Shown here in pieces: positions 51,396 through 60,559 of a stretch of DNA of 64,000 bases. The notes beneath the pieces are model-generated. The model made no database searches. It was not told the origin of the DNA and saw only the letters and a list, made by a program, of their open reading frames with translations. The position numbers were made by a program, and so were the translations under genes. Source of the DNA: Bufo bufo (Eukaryota; Chordata; Amphibia; Anura; Bufonidae); NCBI RefSeq assembly GCF_905171765.1, contig NC_053394.1, positions 162,781,183-162,845,182 on the forward strand, read 5' to 3'. Position 1 is the first letter of the stretch. Every line of letters starts with the position of its first letter.

Positions 51396-53393
51396 CTATG
51401 CTAAGTGTACCTGTGTGTAGTACTTCCGGAAACACTCCCCTAAGCATAGGGCAGGGTGGTCAGGGCAGTCAGGACAGAAATAGCGGGTGTCACGCCTTAT
51501 TCGACTCCTGCTACAGACACAAAAAAAATTTCGGGGTGGCGGTCGGTTTGAGGTACCAGCAACAACACTGGGGAAATGTCGCTCGTGTAGACGGCTCACT
51601 ACACTGGTGGATGGGGCCACGGAACCTCCTGGATACAGGAGGTTCTCGATGATCTCTTCCTGAAATTTGAGGAAGGATCTTGTTCTCCCAGCCTTACTGT
51701 AGAGAACAAAACTATTATATACAGCCAATTGAATTAAATATACAGACACCTTCTTATACCAGCGTCTGGTCCTGCGGGAAAGTAGATAAGGAGCCAACAT
51801 CTGGTCATTGAAGTCCACCCCTCCCATGAGCGAATTATATTCGTGGACACAGAGGGGCTTTTCAATGACACTGGTTGCTCGTTCAATTTGGATTGTCGTG
51901 TCTGCGTGAATGGAGGAGAGCATGTAAACGTCATGCTTGTCTCTCCATTTCACCGTGAGCAGTTCTTGGTTACACAAGGCAGCCCTCTCCCCCCTTGCAA
52001 GACGGGTGGTAACGAGCTGCTGGGGAAAGCCCCGGCGACTAGGTCGCGCGGTGCCACAGCAGCCAATCTGTTCTAGGAACAAATGCCTGAAGAGGGGCAC
52101 ACTTGTGTAGAAATTGTCCACATAAAGATGGTACCCCTTGCCAAATAAGGGTGACACCAAGTCCCAGACTGTCTTCCCACTGCTCCCCAGGTAGTCAGGG
52201 CAACCGACCGGCTCCAGGGTCTGATCTTTACCCTCATAGATCTGAAATTTGTGGGTATAGCCTGTGGCCCTTTCACAGAGCTTATACAATTTGACTCCAT
52301 ACCGGGCGCGCTTGCTTGGGATGTATTGTTTGAAGCCAAGGCGCCCGGTAAAATGTATAAGGGACTCGTCTACGGAGATGTTTTGCTCAGGGGTATACAA
52401 ATCTGCAAATTTGGTGTTGAAGTGGTCTATGAGGGGCCGAATTTTGTGGAGCCGGTCAAAAGCTGGGTGGCCTCTGGGACGAGAGGTGCTGTTGTCGCTA
52501 AAGTGCACGAAACGCAGAATGGACTCAAATAGTGTCCTGGACATGGCAGCAGAGGACATGGGCATGTGATGAATTGGGTTTGTGGACCAATATGACCGCA
52601 ATTCATGCTTTTTGGTTAAGCCCATGTTGAGGAGAAGGCACAGAAAATTTTTAAATTCGGAAACTTGGACGGGTTTCCACCGGAAAGACTGGGCATAATA
52701 GCTTCCCGGGTTGGCGGCTATAAATTGAGTGGCATATCGTTTTGTTTCTGCCACAACTAAGTCCAAGAGCTCCGCAGTCAAGAACAGCTCAAAAAACCCC
52801 AGTGCCGAACTGATCTGAACTGTCTCAACCCGAACTCCAGACTGGGCGGTGAAAGGGGGAACTACAGGTGCGGCTGAAGTTGGGGGCTGCCAATCAGGGT
52901 TTGCCAGCACCTCAGGGACTCTACGGACCTGTCTGTGCGGTGGCTGCGACGGGGGAACTAATGCACGTGCCACCGTACCAGCTTCAACTGCCTTTCTGGT
53001 GCTCGCCACTTCACCATGTTGTACGGCAGTGCTGGTACTAGGTCCAGGATGGACTGCGCTGCTGGTGTATGCCTCAACACGTAATCCGACAGCGCCAGCC
53101 CCACTCTGCTGCCCTTGAAGCGGATCCTGCGCAACCTGTGGTGTAGCAACACGGGGCCGGGTACGCCTGGTGGTATCAGGGACCTCAACCTCCTCGTCCG
53201 AACTTTGGGTCAGACTGACACTGCTTTCTACAGGTTCATATTCTGACCCGCTGGATTCGTCAGATGAGGGTTCCCATTCCTCATCCGACTGGGTCAGAAT
53301 CCTGTAGGCCTCTTCAGAAGAATACCCCTTGTTTGCCATTTGGTCAACTAAATTTAGGGGGTATTCCCTGAGACTACCCAAGAAAAAAAGCAA
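51396..53393 (-). CDS. piggyBac transposase, intact
   Basis: An open frame of 665 codons runs without a break. The likely start is Met19 (MANKGYSSEEAYRIL), since this resembles the start of other piggyBac proteins. Domains: an acidic, disordered N-terminus to about residue 190; the RNase H-like core with Asp342 (ISVDESLIHF), Asp426 (LYVDNFYTS), Asp527 and Asp530 (GGVDFNDQM), spaced as in active piggyBac enzymes; and a C-terminal cysteine-rich finger (CVCSRSRIRR, YFCPDCPDHPALC). The enzyme cuts and pastes DNA at TTAA without scars. All key residues are present, so it may be functional. Confidence 0.93.
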   Translation of the reverse strand: MLFFLGSLREYPLNLVDQMANKGYSSEEAYRILTQSDEEWEPSSDESSGSEYEPVESSVSLTQSSDEEVEVPDTTRRTRPRVATPQVAQDPLQGQQSGAGAVGLRVEAYTSSAVHPGPSTSTAVQHGEVASTRKAVEAGTVARALVPPSQPPHRQVRRVPEVLANPDWQPPTSAAPVVPPFTAQSGVRVETVQISSALGFFELFLTAELLDLVVAETKRYATQFIAANPGSYYAQSFRWKPVQVSEFKNFLCLLLNMGLTKKHELRSYWSTNPIHHMPMSSAAMSRTLFESILRFVHFSDNSTSRPRGHPAFDRLHKIRPLIDHFNTKFADLYTPEQNISVDESLIHFTGRLGFKQYIPSKRARYGVKLYKLCERATGYTHKFQIYEGKDQTLEPVGCPDYLGSSGKTVWDLVSPLFGKGYHLYVDNFYTSVPLFRHLFLEQIGCCGTARPSRRGFPQQLVTTRLARGERAALCNQELLTVKWRDKHDVYMLSSIHADTTIQIERATSVIEKPLCVHEYNSLMGGVDFNDQMLAPYLLSRRTRRWYKKVSVYLIQLAVYNSFVLYSKAGRTRSFLKFQEEIIENLLYPGGSVAPSTSVVSRLHERHFPSVVAGTSNRPPPRNFFCVCSRSRIRRDTRYFCPDCPDHPALCLGECFRKYYTQVHLA

Positions 53394-53783
53394 GCCTGTC
53401 TTACAAATGGGAGGCTAGCGAAGTACCGGAGGCCGCTGCGATTGATAAAAAATATCAAAACTGATTTTTTTATTGCCGCAGTGCTTGTAAAGTGATTGCA
53501 CAGTGATCAAAAAATATATATATTTTTGTCACTGCGGCGGGGCGGGCGTGGGTGAACGCACGTGTGGGCGACCGATCAGGCCTGATCGGGCAAACACTGC
53601 GTTTTGGGTGGAGGGCGAGCTAAGGTGCCACTAATACTATTATAGATCTGACTGTGATCAGTTCTGATCACTTACAGATACTATAAAAGTACCAATGCTG
53701 ATTAGCGATACGCTAATCAGCGAATCAGTGACTGCGGTGCGGTGGGCTGGGCGTTAAACGATCGCTAACTACCTAACCAAGGG
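53394..53783. other. piggyBac 5' non-coding region
   Basis: No ORF is seen. A pyrimidine-rich tract ending in TAG on the minus strand just inside the ORF start (about 53375-53395) could be a splice acceptor. Direct repeats of GATCAGT/CTGATCA type lie at 53570-53740. It is interrupted by the hAT-like element at 53792. Confidence 0.5.
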
Positions 53784-54239
53784 ACCTAAACCAGTGGTCG
53801 GCAAGCCGTGGCTCGCGAGCCACATGCGGCTCTTTTTATCCTTGAATGCGGCTCTTTGGTGCGGGCTGGCGGGTGGGCGGCCGCGCAGCCATATCGCGCC
53901 GCTCAAGCTTGCAAAATGTCCGTCATGCGCCTCCTGCCCCGTCTGTCTGCTCCTTCCACTTTATGAATGAAGCAGGCAGGCGGGGCAGGAGGCGCATGAC
54001 GGAGGGTGAGATGTCACGCTGCGCACAGCAGCAGAAGGGCGGGCAGCGGCGGACTTTCTGCAGAACACCGGCCATGTGAGGAGTGGTGAAGAGGCCGCCG
54101 CTCAGGTCCAGGAGGAGCGAAATGTCCTGCAGCAGAAAGGTAGGAGCTGCCCCCGGTGTGTGCACAGCGCCAGGCACTGCACCGGCCCCGCCGCAAGTGT
54201 CCCTGCCTCCTCCCTTCCCCCCACTAATACATTACTTTA

Positions 54240-54560
54240 CTTACTGGAGGGCACTTATGGGGGATATCTGTGGAGGGCACTTATGGGGGATATCTGTGGA
54301 GGGCACTTATGGGGGATATCTGTGGAGGGCACTTATATAGCATCTTATGCTATATATGTGTCATCCACAGATATCCCCCATAGGTGCGTCATCCACAGAT
54401 ATCCCCCATAGGTGCGTCATCCACAGATATCCCCCATAGGTGCGTCATCCACAGATATCCCCCATAGGTGCGTCATCCACAGATATCCCCCATAAGTGCG
54501 CCCTCCACAGATATCCCCCATAAGTGCGTCATCGACAGATATCCCCCATAAGTGCGTCAT
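54240..54560. repeat. Inverted minisatellite around palindrome
   Basis: About three units with GGAGGGCACTTATGGGGGAT run up to the palindrome TAGCATCTTATGCTA (54339-54353). About seven units with TCATCCACAGATATCCCCCA (28 bp) then run in the opposite sense. It can fold into one hairpin. The palindrome core is the same as in the hAT-like copies A and B. Confidence 0.9.
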
Positions 54561-54684
54561 TCACATTACATCCACATCTGCAGACAAGTTTAATAAAAGT
54601 AAAAAAATGATAAAGATAAAATGAAATAATAACTAAGATCCAAATAAAAGAAAGTACATATAAAAGTATGTAAAAACACATTCT

Positions 54685-55223
54685 GGGCTCATGCCCATGA
54701 ATGTAAGGGCGCCGTGCCTGTGCTCTGGACCGCAAACAGCGGTCCGTCCGCAATGCACGGACACAGACCATGAGGCAGCTGCATGAGGATCGCGGACCCA
54801 TTCACTTGAATGGGGTTCACGATCCGCATCCGACTGCCCGCACCGCAAAAAAGTAGCGCATGCTGAAGTGAATGGGTCCATGATGCAGGCTGCACACGGC
54901 CGTGTGCAGCCCGCATCATGGACCCATTCACTTCAATGGGTCCAGGATCGGGGATATGAGTGCTACAATGTGCTTCTGTGGTGCTTCTGGCTGTGCCTCC
55001 GCACCGCGAAAAAGTAGTGCATGCGCTACTTTTTTGCGGTGCGGAGGCACAGCCAGAAGCACCACGGAAGCACTCTGTAGCACTCATATTCCGGATCCTG
55101 GACCCATTGAAGTGAATGGGTCCTTGATGCGGGCTGCACACGGCCAGTGCCCGTGTATTGCGGACCCGCCGTATGCGACCTGCAATATGGCAACGGCGGG
55201 CACACGGTCGTGTGCATGAGCCC
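54685..55223. mobile_element. Palindromic MITE nested in hAT
   Basis: Ends are GGGCTCATGC and, at the right, GTGCATGAGCCC. The centre holds several copies of GACCCATTCACTTCAATGGG in both orientations. Same broad type as the MITEs at 28.5 and 31.6 kb. A clear target duplication was not found. Confidence 0.55.
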
Positions 55224-55356
55224 TAATAGTCCTCACTGGTACTGTTGACGCAATATTTTAGGTTTTAAAAATGTGTCTCTCCAAAGAAATTTCAATTGTG
55301 GTTTTGGCGATATTTGCCTCAGTTGAAAAAAAAGGTTGCCCACCACTGACCTAAAC

Positions 55357-55855
55357 TATCCTAAAACCTAACAGTCAATACCAGTGGGGAAAAAAAGGGA
55401 CACTTTACACTGATCACTTTTTTCCCTTTCACTAGGTGATTGACAGGGGCGATCAAGGGGTGATCAAGGGGTTAATTGGGGTGATGGAGGGTGATCTGGG
55501 GGCTAAGTGTAGTGTTGGGTGTACTCACTGTGATGTGTGCTCCTCTGCTGGGACCAACCGACGAAAAGGACCAGCAGAGGAGCACAGAAGCCATTTAACA
55601 CATTATATTTATAAATATAATGTGTTAACTGGCTTCTGATTAGTTTTTTTGAAAATCATCAGCCTGCCAGCGACGATCATTGGCTGGCAGGCTGATGACA
55701 AACTTGTCTTTTCACTTTTGCCAGCCCGCGATGCACATGCGCGGGGCGGCTTTGCCCAAAATCTCGCGTCTCGCGAGATGACGCGCTGGCGCATCCACTC
55801 GGAATAACAGGGCCACTGCAAAGACGCAATCCTGCGTACGGCGGTCCTGTAGTGG
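55357..55855. other. piggyBac 5' end with hairpins
   Basis: This non-coding terminal region has three palindromes: TGTGCTCCTCTGCTGG with its complement (about 55527-55590), TTAACACATTATATTTATAA around 55596-55628, and ATCAGCCTGCCAGC with its complement (about 55657-55697). It ends in GGACCGCCGTACGCAGGATT read from the right. Confidence 0.65.
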
Positions 55856-55859
55856 TTAA

Positions 55860-56176
55860 TGGCACCATTTACTATTGCACACAGTGAAGTGGGAAGCTGG
55901 AAAAAATCTAAATGGGGTGAAATTGGAAAAAAAAAACAGTTTTATGGGTTTGTTTATACGGAGTTCCCTATATTTTATATTAAAAACTTTTTTTTTAAAC
56001 TTTTTTAAGTCACCATAGCAGTGACTATAACATGCAATCATTAGGTTGCCTCTTGTATTCTTTGATGAATATCTATGCATTACAGAATTCAATATATTCC
56101 AATGTAGTGCTGCCACCTGCAGGCCTGCATTGCAATATACTAGTAATCAGCCTGTAAACCCTGTACAGGCTCAGGT
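55860..56176. other. TTAA-repeat body, no gene
   Basis: No coding region. It resumes after the PLE at 56777, so together they form the host sequence into which the PLE inserted. The joined sequence ends at GGTCCAAAAAGGGTTAA (about 57048) and is probably another non-autonomous TTAA-type repeat. Confidence 0.4.
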
Positions 56177-56290
56177 CTATTACTAGTATGGTTGTAGTAA
56201 AAAAGGGTACTGATCAGGCGCAAAATCACAGGTTCCAATACGTCTCTGTAGGTGGATCTTCTTTATTTACATAAAAAGTAAAGGTGTGTA

Positions 56291-56336
56291 GAACAACGCG
56301 TTTCGGGGCTCAAATTGTCCCCTTCATCAGGTTAAC
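56291..56336 (-). ncRNA. Hammerhead-like core, left arm
   Basis: On the minus strand: CTGATGA, stem II GGGG/CCCC with a loop of ten bases, GAAAC, palindromic ACGCGT, and GTT. Exact mirror image of the core at 56350-56395. Stem I is limited to about three pairs because the arm is cut at the junction. Confidence 0.6.
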
Positions 56337-56349
56337 AGGGTGACTACTG

Positions 56350-56395
56350 TTAACCTGATGAAGGGGACAATTTGAGCCCCGAAACGCGTTGTTCT
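56350..56395 (+). ncRNA. Hammerhead-like core, right arm
   Basis: CTGATGA (56355-56361), stem II GGGG/CCCC (56363-56366 with 56377-56380), GAAAC (56381-56385), ACGCGT and GTT. The core matches the hammerhead consensus at all checked sites. Stem III is a self-complementary six-base block, which fits the dimeric mode described for PLE hammerheads. Confidence 0.6.
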
Positions 56396-57048
56396 ACACA
56401 CCTTTACTTTTTATGTAAATAAAGAAGATCCACCTACAGAGACGTATTGGAACCTGTGATTTTGCACTTGATCAGAACCCTTTTTTACTACAAGCTTCCT
56501 TTGGGGGATTGGGCACCCGATCCCAACGACACCTCTTCTGCGGCTGCATTCACGGATCTGAAAGGTCTTTATATACCTACATACCTACAATAGAGTTGTG
56601 CCTATTATTGCACAACCCCAAAAGGTGAGCACCTCTATTTGTTAAACAATTCAGTTTGTACTGAACATACTACCCTATTGTGCGCCCCCCACCCCTTTAT
56701 TTTGTCTCTACGTTCCCCTCCTGACCGAGGGAAATTTTAGACTCGCCCGTGGTTACCAAGACTATTACTAGTATGGGATGCCTTACCCAATCAGCCAGGG
56801 CCAAGGCGGCCTAGGCCATGAAACATGTGTCTCCCAGTTTTAGCACTCTCAGACACTGTGACCATGGCATCTGAGGGGTTATGTGGCTGCGATTGCCATT
56901 ACCGCCGATCGTAGACACTATACCTGGGCCTCTGCTGTGTAAAACAGCAGAAACCCAGTGGTTATGGCACCCGCTCTGCTCGCAAGCAGGCGCCACCTTT
57001 AAAGACCGGACTTCTGCAGCACATGTACAGTGGAGGTCCAAAAAGGGT

Positions 57049-57378
57049 TAAGGTGGTTTATCCAGTAACGGTATGGTCCTTTCACAGTACAGTGGTGTTA
57101 ACCAGTCATAGTATGGTGATGTTATCCACTCATGATATGCCAGTATTATCCAGTCATGGTATGGTGGTGTTATCCTGTGATGGTATTGTGTTGTTAGTTA
57201 GTAACAATATGGTGCTATGGTGCTGTTATCCTCTCAGGTATAGCAGTATTATTCAGTCACTGTACGGTGGTATTATCTATTAATGGCATGCTGGTGTTAT
57301 CTACTCATATGGTAGTGTTATCCAGTCACTGTTTAATGGTGTCATCCAGTCCTTGTATGGTGGTGTTATCCAGTCACT
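57049..57378. repeat. Degenerate minisatellite, about 27 bp
   Basis: Repeats of TATGGTGGTGTTATCCAGTC with many changes run for about 330 bases. The unit is best preserved at the right (57290-57375). Confidence 0.8.
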
Positions 57379-57722
57379 GTTAAACCCCTTCCAAACATGT
57401 GACATAATAGTGCGTCACACGTTGGGTCTTAGTGCCCACTCTGCTGCAGTTTTACACACTCAGGGTTAATGTCTGCGACTGGCGAATATGCTGATCACAG
57501 ACATTTAACTATACATTTGTGGTATTGTTGTAATCATAATGACCTGGAGGAAGAAGAGCACAGAAAGAGGTCAGTTTTACAGCATAGGGAACGCTGTAAA
57601 AATGAAACCTATAAAACTGTGGCAGAATTGAAGGGTTTTTTTTCCATCCCACCCCAATAAAACATTTTTTCCAGCTTACCACTACATCCTATGCAGTATT
57701 AAATGGCGCCATTAGAAAGTAC
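57379..57722. mobile_element. TTAA-type repeat, left part
   Basis: It begins TTAAACCCCTTCCAAACATG directly after the minisatellite and ends without a matching right end. It has no coding region. The CCCCTT start resembles the end of the large TTAA-bracketed block at 58512. Confidence 0.4.
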
Positions 57723-58507
57723 AACCAGGGCCGGGACAAGGTATTTTGGTGCCCTAGGAGAGCAGGTAAATTATGCCCTTCCCCTGAATGAATTCACTTT
57801 GACACAACTTTCTAATAAAGCGATTTAAACTCATCTTATAAGAAGCCGTCATGGTTATACCAAAAGTAATTCAAGTGACTTACAGGTGACATCTCCATGG
57901 ATTTCAGTTTGTTCACCTTCTTTCATTTGGTCCAGACCATCATGCACAGACATACAGTATTTGGCCAGGGGTGTGCAGCCCTCTTTGCTATATAAGAAGA
58001 ACATAGCATTAATAAATGGCACTTGATAGATGGGGGGTGTTACAGATTTTACATTAGGGCCCAGGAGATTAGATTAGAGCTCTGACTTAATTCATTGCTT
58101 CTGGAGTCCATCCCTACCCTCTATAGCAAAGAACACCCCCCATCCAGCTGCCCCTTTTACATGCCCATACTGTCGCTTCCACCAATACTGTGCCTGCTGC
58201 TGTCCTGTATGCCCCCATTAATGTACCGACAGTGCTGCCTTATGCCCCCAATTACTGCAGTGCCAAAATAAGAGTCAAAGGACATGGCTACAGAACTAGA
58301 AAATTATGGGATCCAAAGCGAACTTTAGGCATCGAAGCCCAGACCAGTTCCCAAAATTAATACAGACCTCCTGACAGACCCTAAAATTAGCCCCAGACCC
58401 CAGATTAGCCCCAAATTCATACAAACCCCAGATAAGACCCCACATTTATACAGTCCACAAATGCATACAGACCCCAGGATCAAGTGGCCCCCTATAACCT
58501 CTTTCCC
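57723..58507. other. No gene; degenerate CAGACCCCA repeats at the end
   Basis: The first 500 bases show nothing I can name. From about 58310 to 58480 loose repeats of CAGACCCC/AGATTAGCCCC appear, similar to the array at the window's right edge (63715-64000). The two look like one array split by the block 58512-63710. Confidence 0.4.
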
Positions 58508-58563
58508 TTAACCCCTTCATGGCCCTGCCATTTTTTGCAAATCTGACGTGTCACATAGTGAAC

Positions 58564-58627
58564 TAATAAATGCATGGCTGCACAACATTTCACATGCAAA
58601 CAATGTTGTGCAGCCATGCTTTTATTA
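58564..58627. repeat. Near-perfect hairpin
   Basis: TAATAAATGCATGGCTGCAC and its complement surround a loop of about 14 bases; stem about 25 pairs. No function is evident beyond being part of the palindromic element. Confidence 0.85.
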
Positions 58628-58665
58628 GGCCTCTATATGCTGGCAGTGTAGAGACCAGCTACATA

Positions 58666-60286
58666 CAGTCATGTGAAAAAATTAGGACACCCTTTGAAAG
58701 CATGTGGTTTTTTGTAACATTTTTAATAAATGGTTATTTCATCTCCGTTTCAACAATACAGAGAGATTAAAGTAATCCGACTAAACAAAGAAAACTGAAG
58801 AAAAGTCTTTTCAAGATCTTCTGTAAATGTCATTCTACAAAAATGCCTATTCTAACTGAGGAAAAAGATAGGACACCCTTGCCCCTAATAGCGAGTGTTA
58901 CCTCCTTTGGCTGAAATAACTGCAGTGAGACGGTTCTTGTAGCCATCTACCAGTCTTCGACATCGGTCTGAGGAAATTTTACCCCACTCCTCAATGCAGA
59001 ACTTTTTCAGCTGTGAGATGTTTGAGGGGTTTCTTGCACGTACAGCCCTTTTCAAGTCACCCCACAGCATCTCAATGGGATTCAAATCTGGACTTTGACT
59101 TGGCCATTCCAGGACTCTCCATTTCTTCTTTTTCAGCCAATCTTTGGTTGATTTACTAGTATGTTTTGGGTCATTGTCATGTTGCATGGTCCAGTTCCGC
59201 TTCAGCTTTAATTTTCTAACTGATGGTCTCACATGTTCTTCAAGTACCTTCTGATACACAGTAGAATTCATCGTGGATTCTATGATGGTGAGCTGACCAG
59301 GTCCTGCTGCAGCAAAGCAGCCCCAAACCATGACACTTCCACCTCCATGCTTCACAGTTGGTATGAGGTTCTTTTCTTGGAATGCTGTGTTTGGTTTACG
59401 CCAAACATGTCCTCTGCTGTTGTGTCCAAATAATTCAATTTTGGACTCATCTGTCCAAAGAACATTATTCCAGAAGTCCTGGTCTTTGTCAACTTTATCG
59501 CTGGCAAATGTCAGTCTGGCCTCGATGTTTCTCTTGGAAAGCAAAGGTTTCCTCCTTGCACACCTCCCATGCAAGTTAAACTTGTACAGTCTCTTTCTGA
59601 TTGTAGAGGCATGTACTTCTACATCAACAGTAGCCAGAGCCTGCTGTAGTTCTCGAGATGACACTTTAGGGTTTTTGGATACCTCTTTTAGCATCTTGCG
59701 GTCTGCTCTTGGGGTGAACTTGCTGGGGCGACCAGTCCTGGGCATGTTGGCAGTTGTTTTGAAAGCCCTCCACTTGTAGACTATCTTCCGGACAGTGGAA
59801 TGGCTGATTTCAAAATCTTTTGAGATCTTTTTAAATCCCTTCCCAGACTCATAGGCTGCTACAATCTTTTTTCTGAAGTCCTCTGACAGCTCTTTTGCTC
59901 TCACCATGGTGCTCACTCTCACTTCAACAGTCAGGAGCACACCAAACTAAATGTCTGAGGTTTAAATAGGGCAAGCCTCATTCAACATGCAGAGTAACGA
60001 TCTACTAATTATGTGCACCTGGTGTGATATACCTGTGTGAGATCTGAGCCAATTTAAGAGGGAATACATGTGAGGGTGTCCTATCTTTTTCCTCAGTTAG
60101 AATAGGCATTTTTGTAGAATGACATTTACAGAAGATCTTGAAAAGACTTTTCTTCAGTTTTCTTTGTTTAGTTGGATTACTTTAATCTCTCTGTATTGTT
60201 GAAACGGAGATGAAATAACCATTTATTAAAAATGTTACAAAAAACCACATGCTTTCAAAGGGTGTCCTAATTTTTTCACATGACTG
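58666..60286 (-). mobile_element. Complete Tc1/mariner element
   Basis: Ends CAGTCATGTGAAAAAATTAG in inverted orientation, TA on each side (58664-58665 and 60287-60288), length 1621 bp. The inverted repeats are long (about 210 bp) and contain a second AGGACACCCT motif at their inner ends, the IR/DR layout. The arms are almost identical, with few differences (for example CCGACTAAAC versus CCAACTAAAC in matching positions). It contains an intact transposase. Confidence 0.95.
58885..59940 (-). CDS. Tc1 transposase, intact
   Basis: 351 codons are open; Met12 (MVRAKELSEDF) is the likely start, giving 340 residues, the normal length. The N-terminus has two helix-turn-helix units (FRKKIVAAYESGKGFKKIS; SSRELQQALATV) around an AT-hook-like GRPSK. 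The catalytic set is Asp164 (LWTDESKIEL), Asp255 (TMQHDNDPKH) and Glu290 (SPDLNPIEMLW), counted from the first Met, which is the D34E spacing of Tc1. The glycine-rich VKHGGGSVMVWG box is present. It would cut out and insert Tc1 copies at TA. No break is seen. Confidence 0.95.
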   Translation of the reverse strand: MLLTVEVRVSTMVRAKELSEDFRKKIVAAYESGKGFKKISKDFEISHSTVRKIVYKWRAFKTTANMPRTGRPSKFTPRADRKMLKEVSKNPKVSSRELQQALATVDVEVHASTIRKRLYKFNLHGRCARRKPLLSKRNIEARLTFASDKVDKDQDFWNNVLWTDESKIELFGHNSRGHVWRKPNTAFQEKNLIPTVKHGGGSVMVWGCFAAAGPGQLTIIESTMNSTVYQKVLEEHVRPSVRKLKLKRNWTMQHDNDPKHTSKSTKDWLKKKKWRVLEWPSQSPDLNPIEMLWGDLKRAVRARNPSNISQLKKFCIEEWGKISSDRCRRLVDGYKNRLTAVISAKGGNTRY

Positions 60287-60559
60287 TACGTACTCTGCTC
60301 TTTTAGACTGAACAGGGTACATATGTAGCTGGTTCCTACACTGCCCTGAATAATGTAGGCTTAAGTAAGTCCAAAGAGAGGCAGTATATTTAGTGTTAGG
60401 GAGCCATCTGCGTAAGCCACCTTGACGCCTGGTAGATGGGCCCGACACATGTTTAAGCAAATATGTGCGCTAAGAGCTTCAATTAACTCATTTATAGTCG
60501 GTATTTTACCACTTTTATTTAGAATGACCCCCATTTCTTAGCTCTATTGTTTGTATGTA

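Larger units (their letters stand above)
53792..55348. mobile_element. Non-autonomous hAT element with perfect duplication
   Basis: It starts CAGTGGTCGGCAAGCCGTGG and ends GGTTGCCCACCACTG, with the exact 8-base duplication ACCTAAAC (53784-53791 and 55349-55356). It has no transposase. Inside are a 26-28 bp inverted minisatellite (54240-54560) and a nested palindromic MITE (54685-55223). Confidence 0.9.
39402..55855 (-). mobile_element. piggyBac element with large nested insertions
   Basis: TTAA stands at both ends (39398-39401 and 55856-55859). The ends are similar inverted repeats: left CCACCTCAGCTCCCC, right in reverse CCACTACAGGACCG. The intact transposase lies on the minus strand at 51396-53393. 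Large inserts are an endogenous retrovirus (40052-49623) and a hAT-like element (53792-55348). Without them the element is about 5.3 kb, long for piggyBac; the extra length is palindromic non-coding DNA on the transposase 3' side. The flanks outside the two TTAA sites do not match each other's expected host sequence, so the two ends may not be from a single simple insertion. Confidence 0.7.
56192..56761. mobile_element. Head-to-head Penelope-like end pair
   Basis: It is flanked by an exact 15-base duplication, CTATTACTAGTATGG (56177-56191 and 56762-56776). The left part (56192-56336) is the reverse complement of the next part (56350-56495), so two copies of the PLE 5' end face apart, joined by a 13-base spacer. 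The right copy runs on to 56761. Each arm holds a hammerhead-like core. There is no coding region. Confidence 0.75.
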
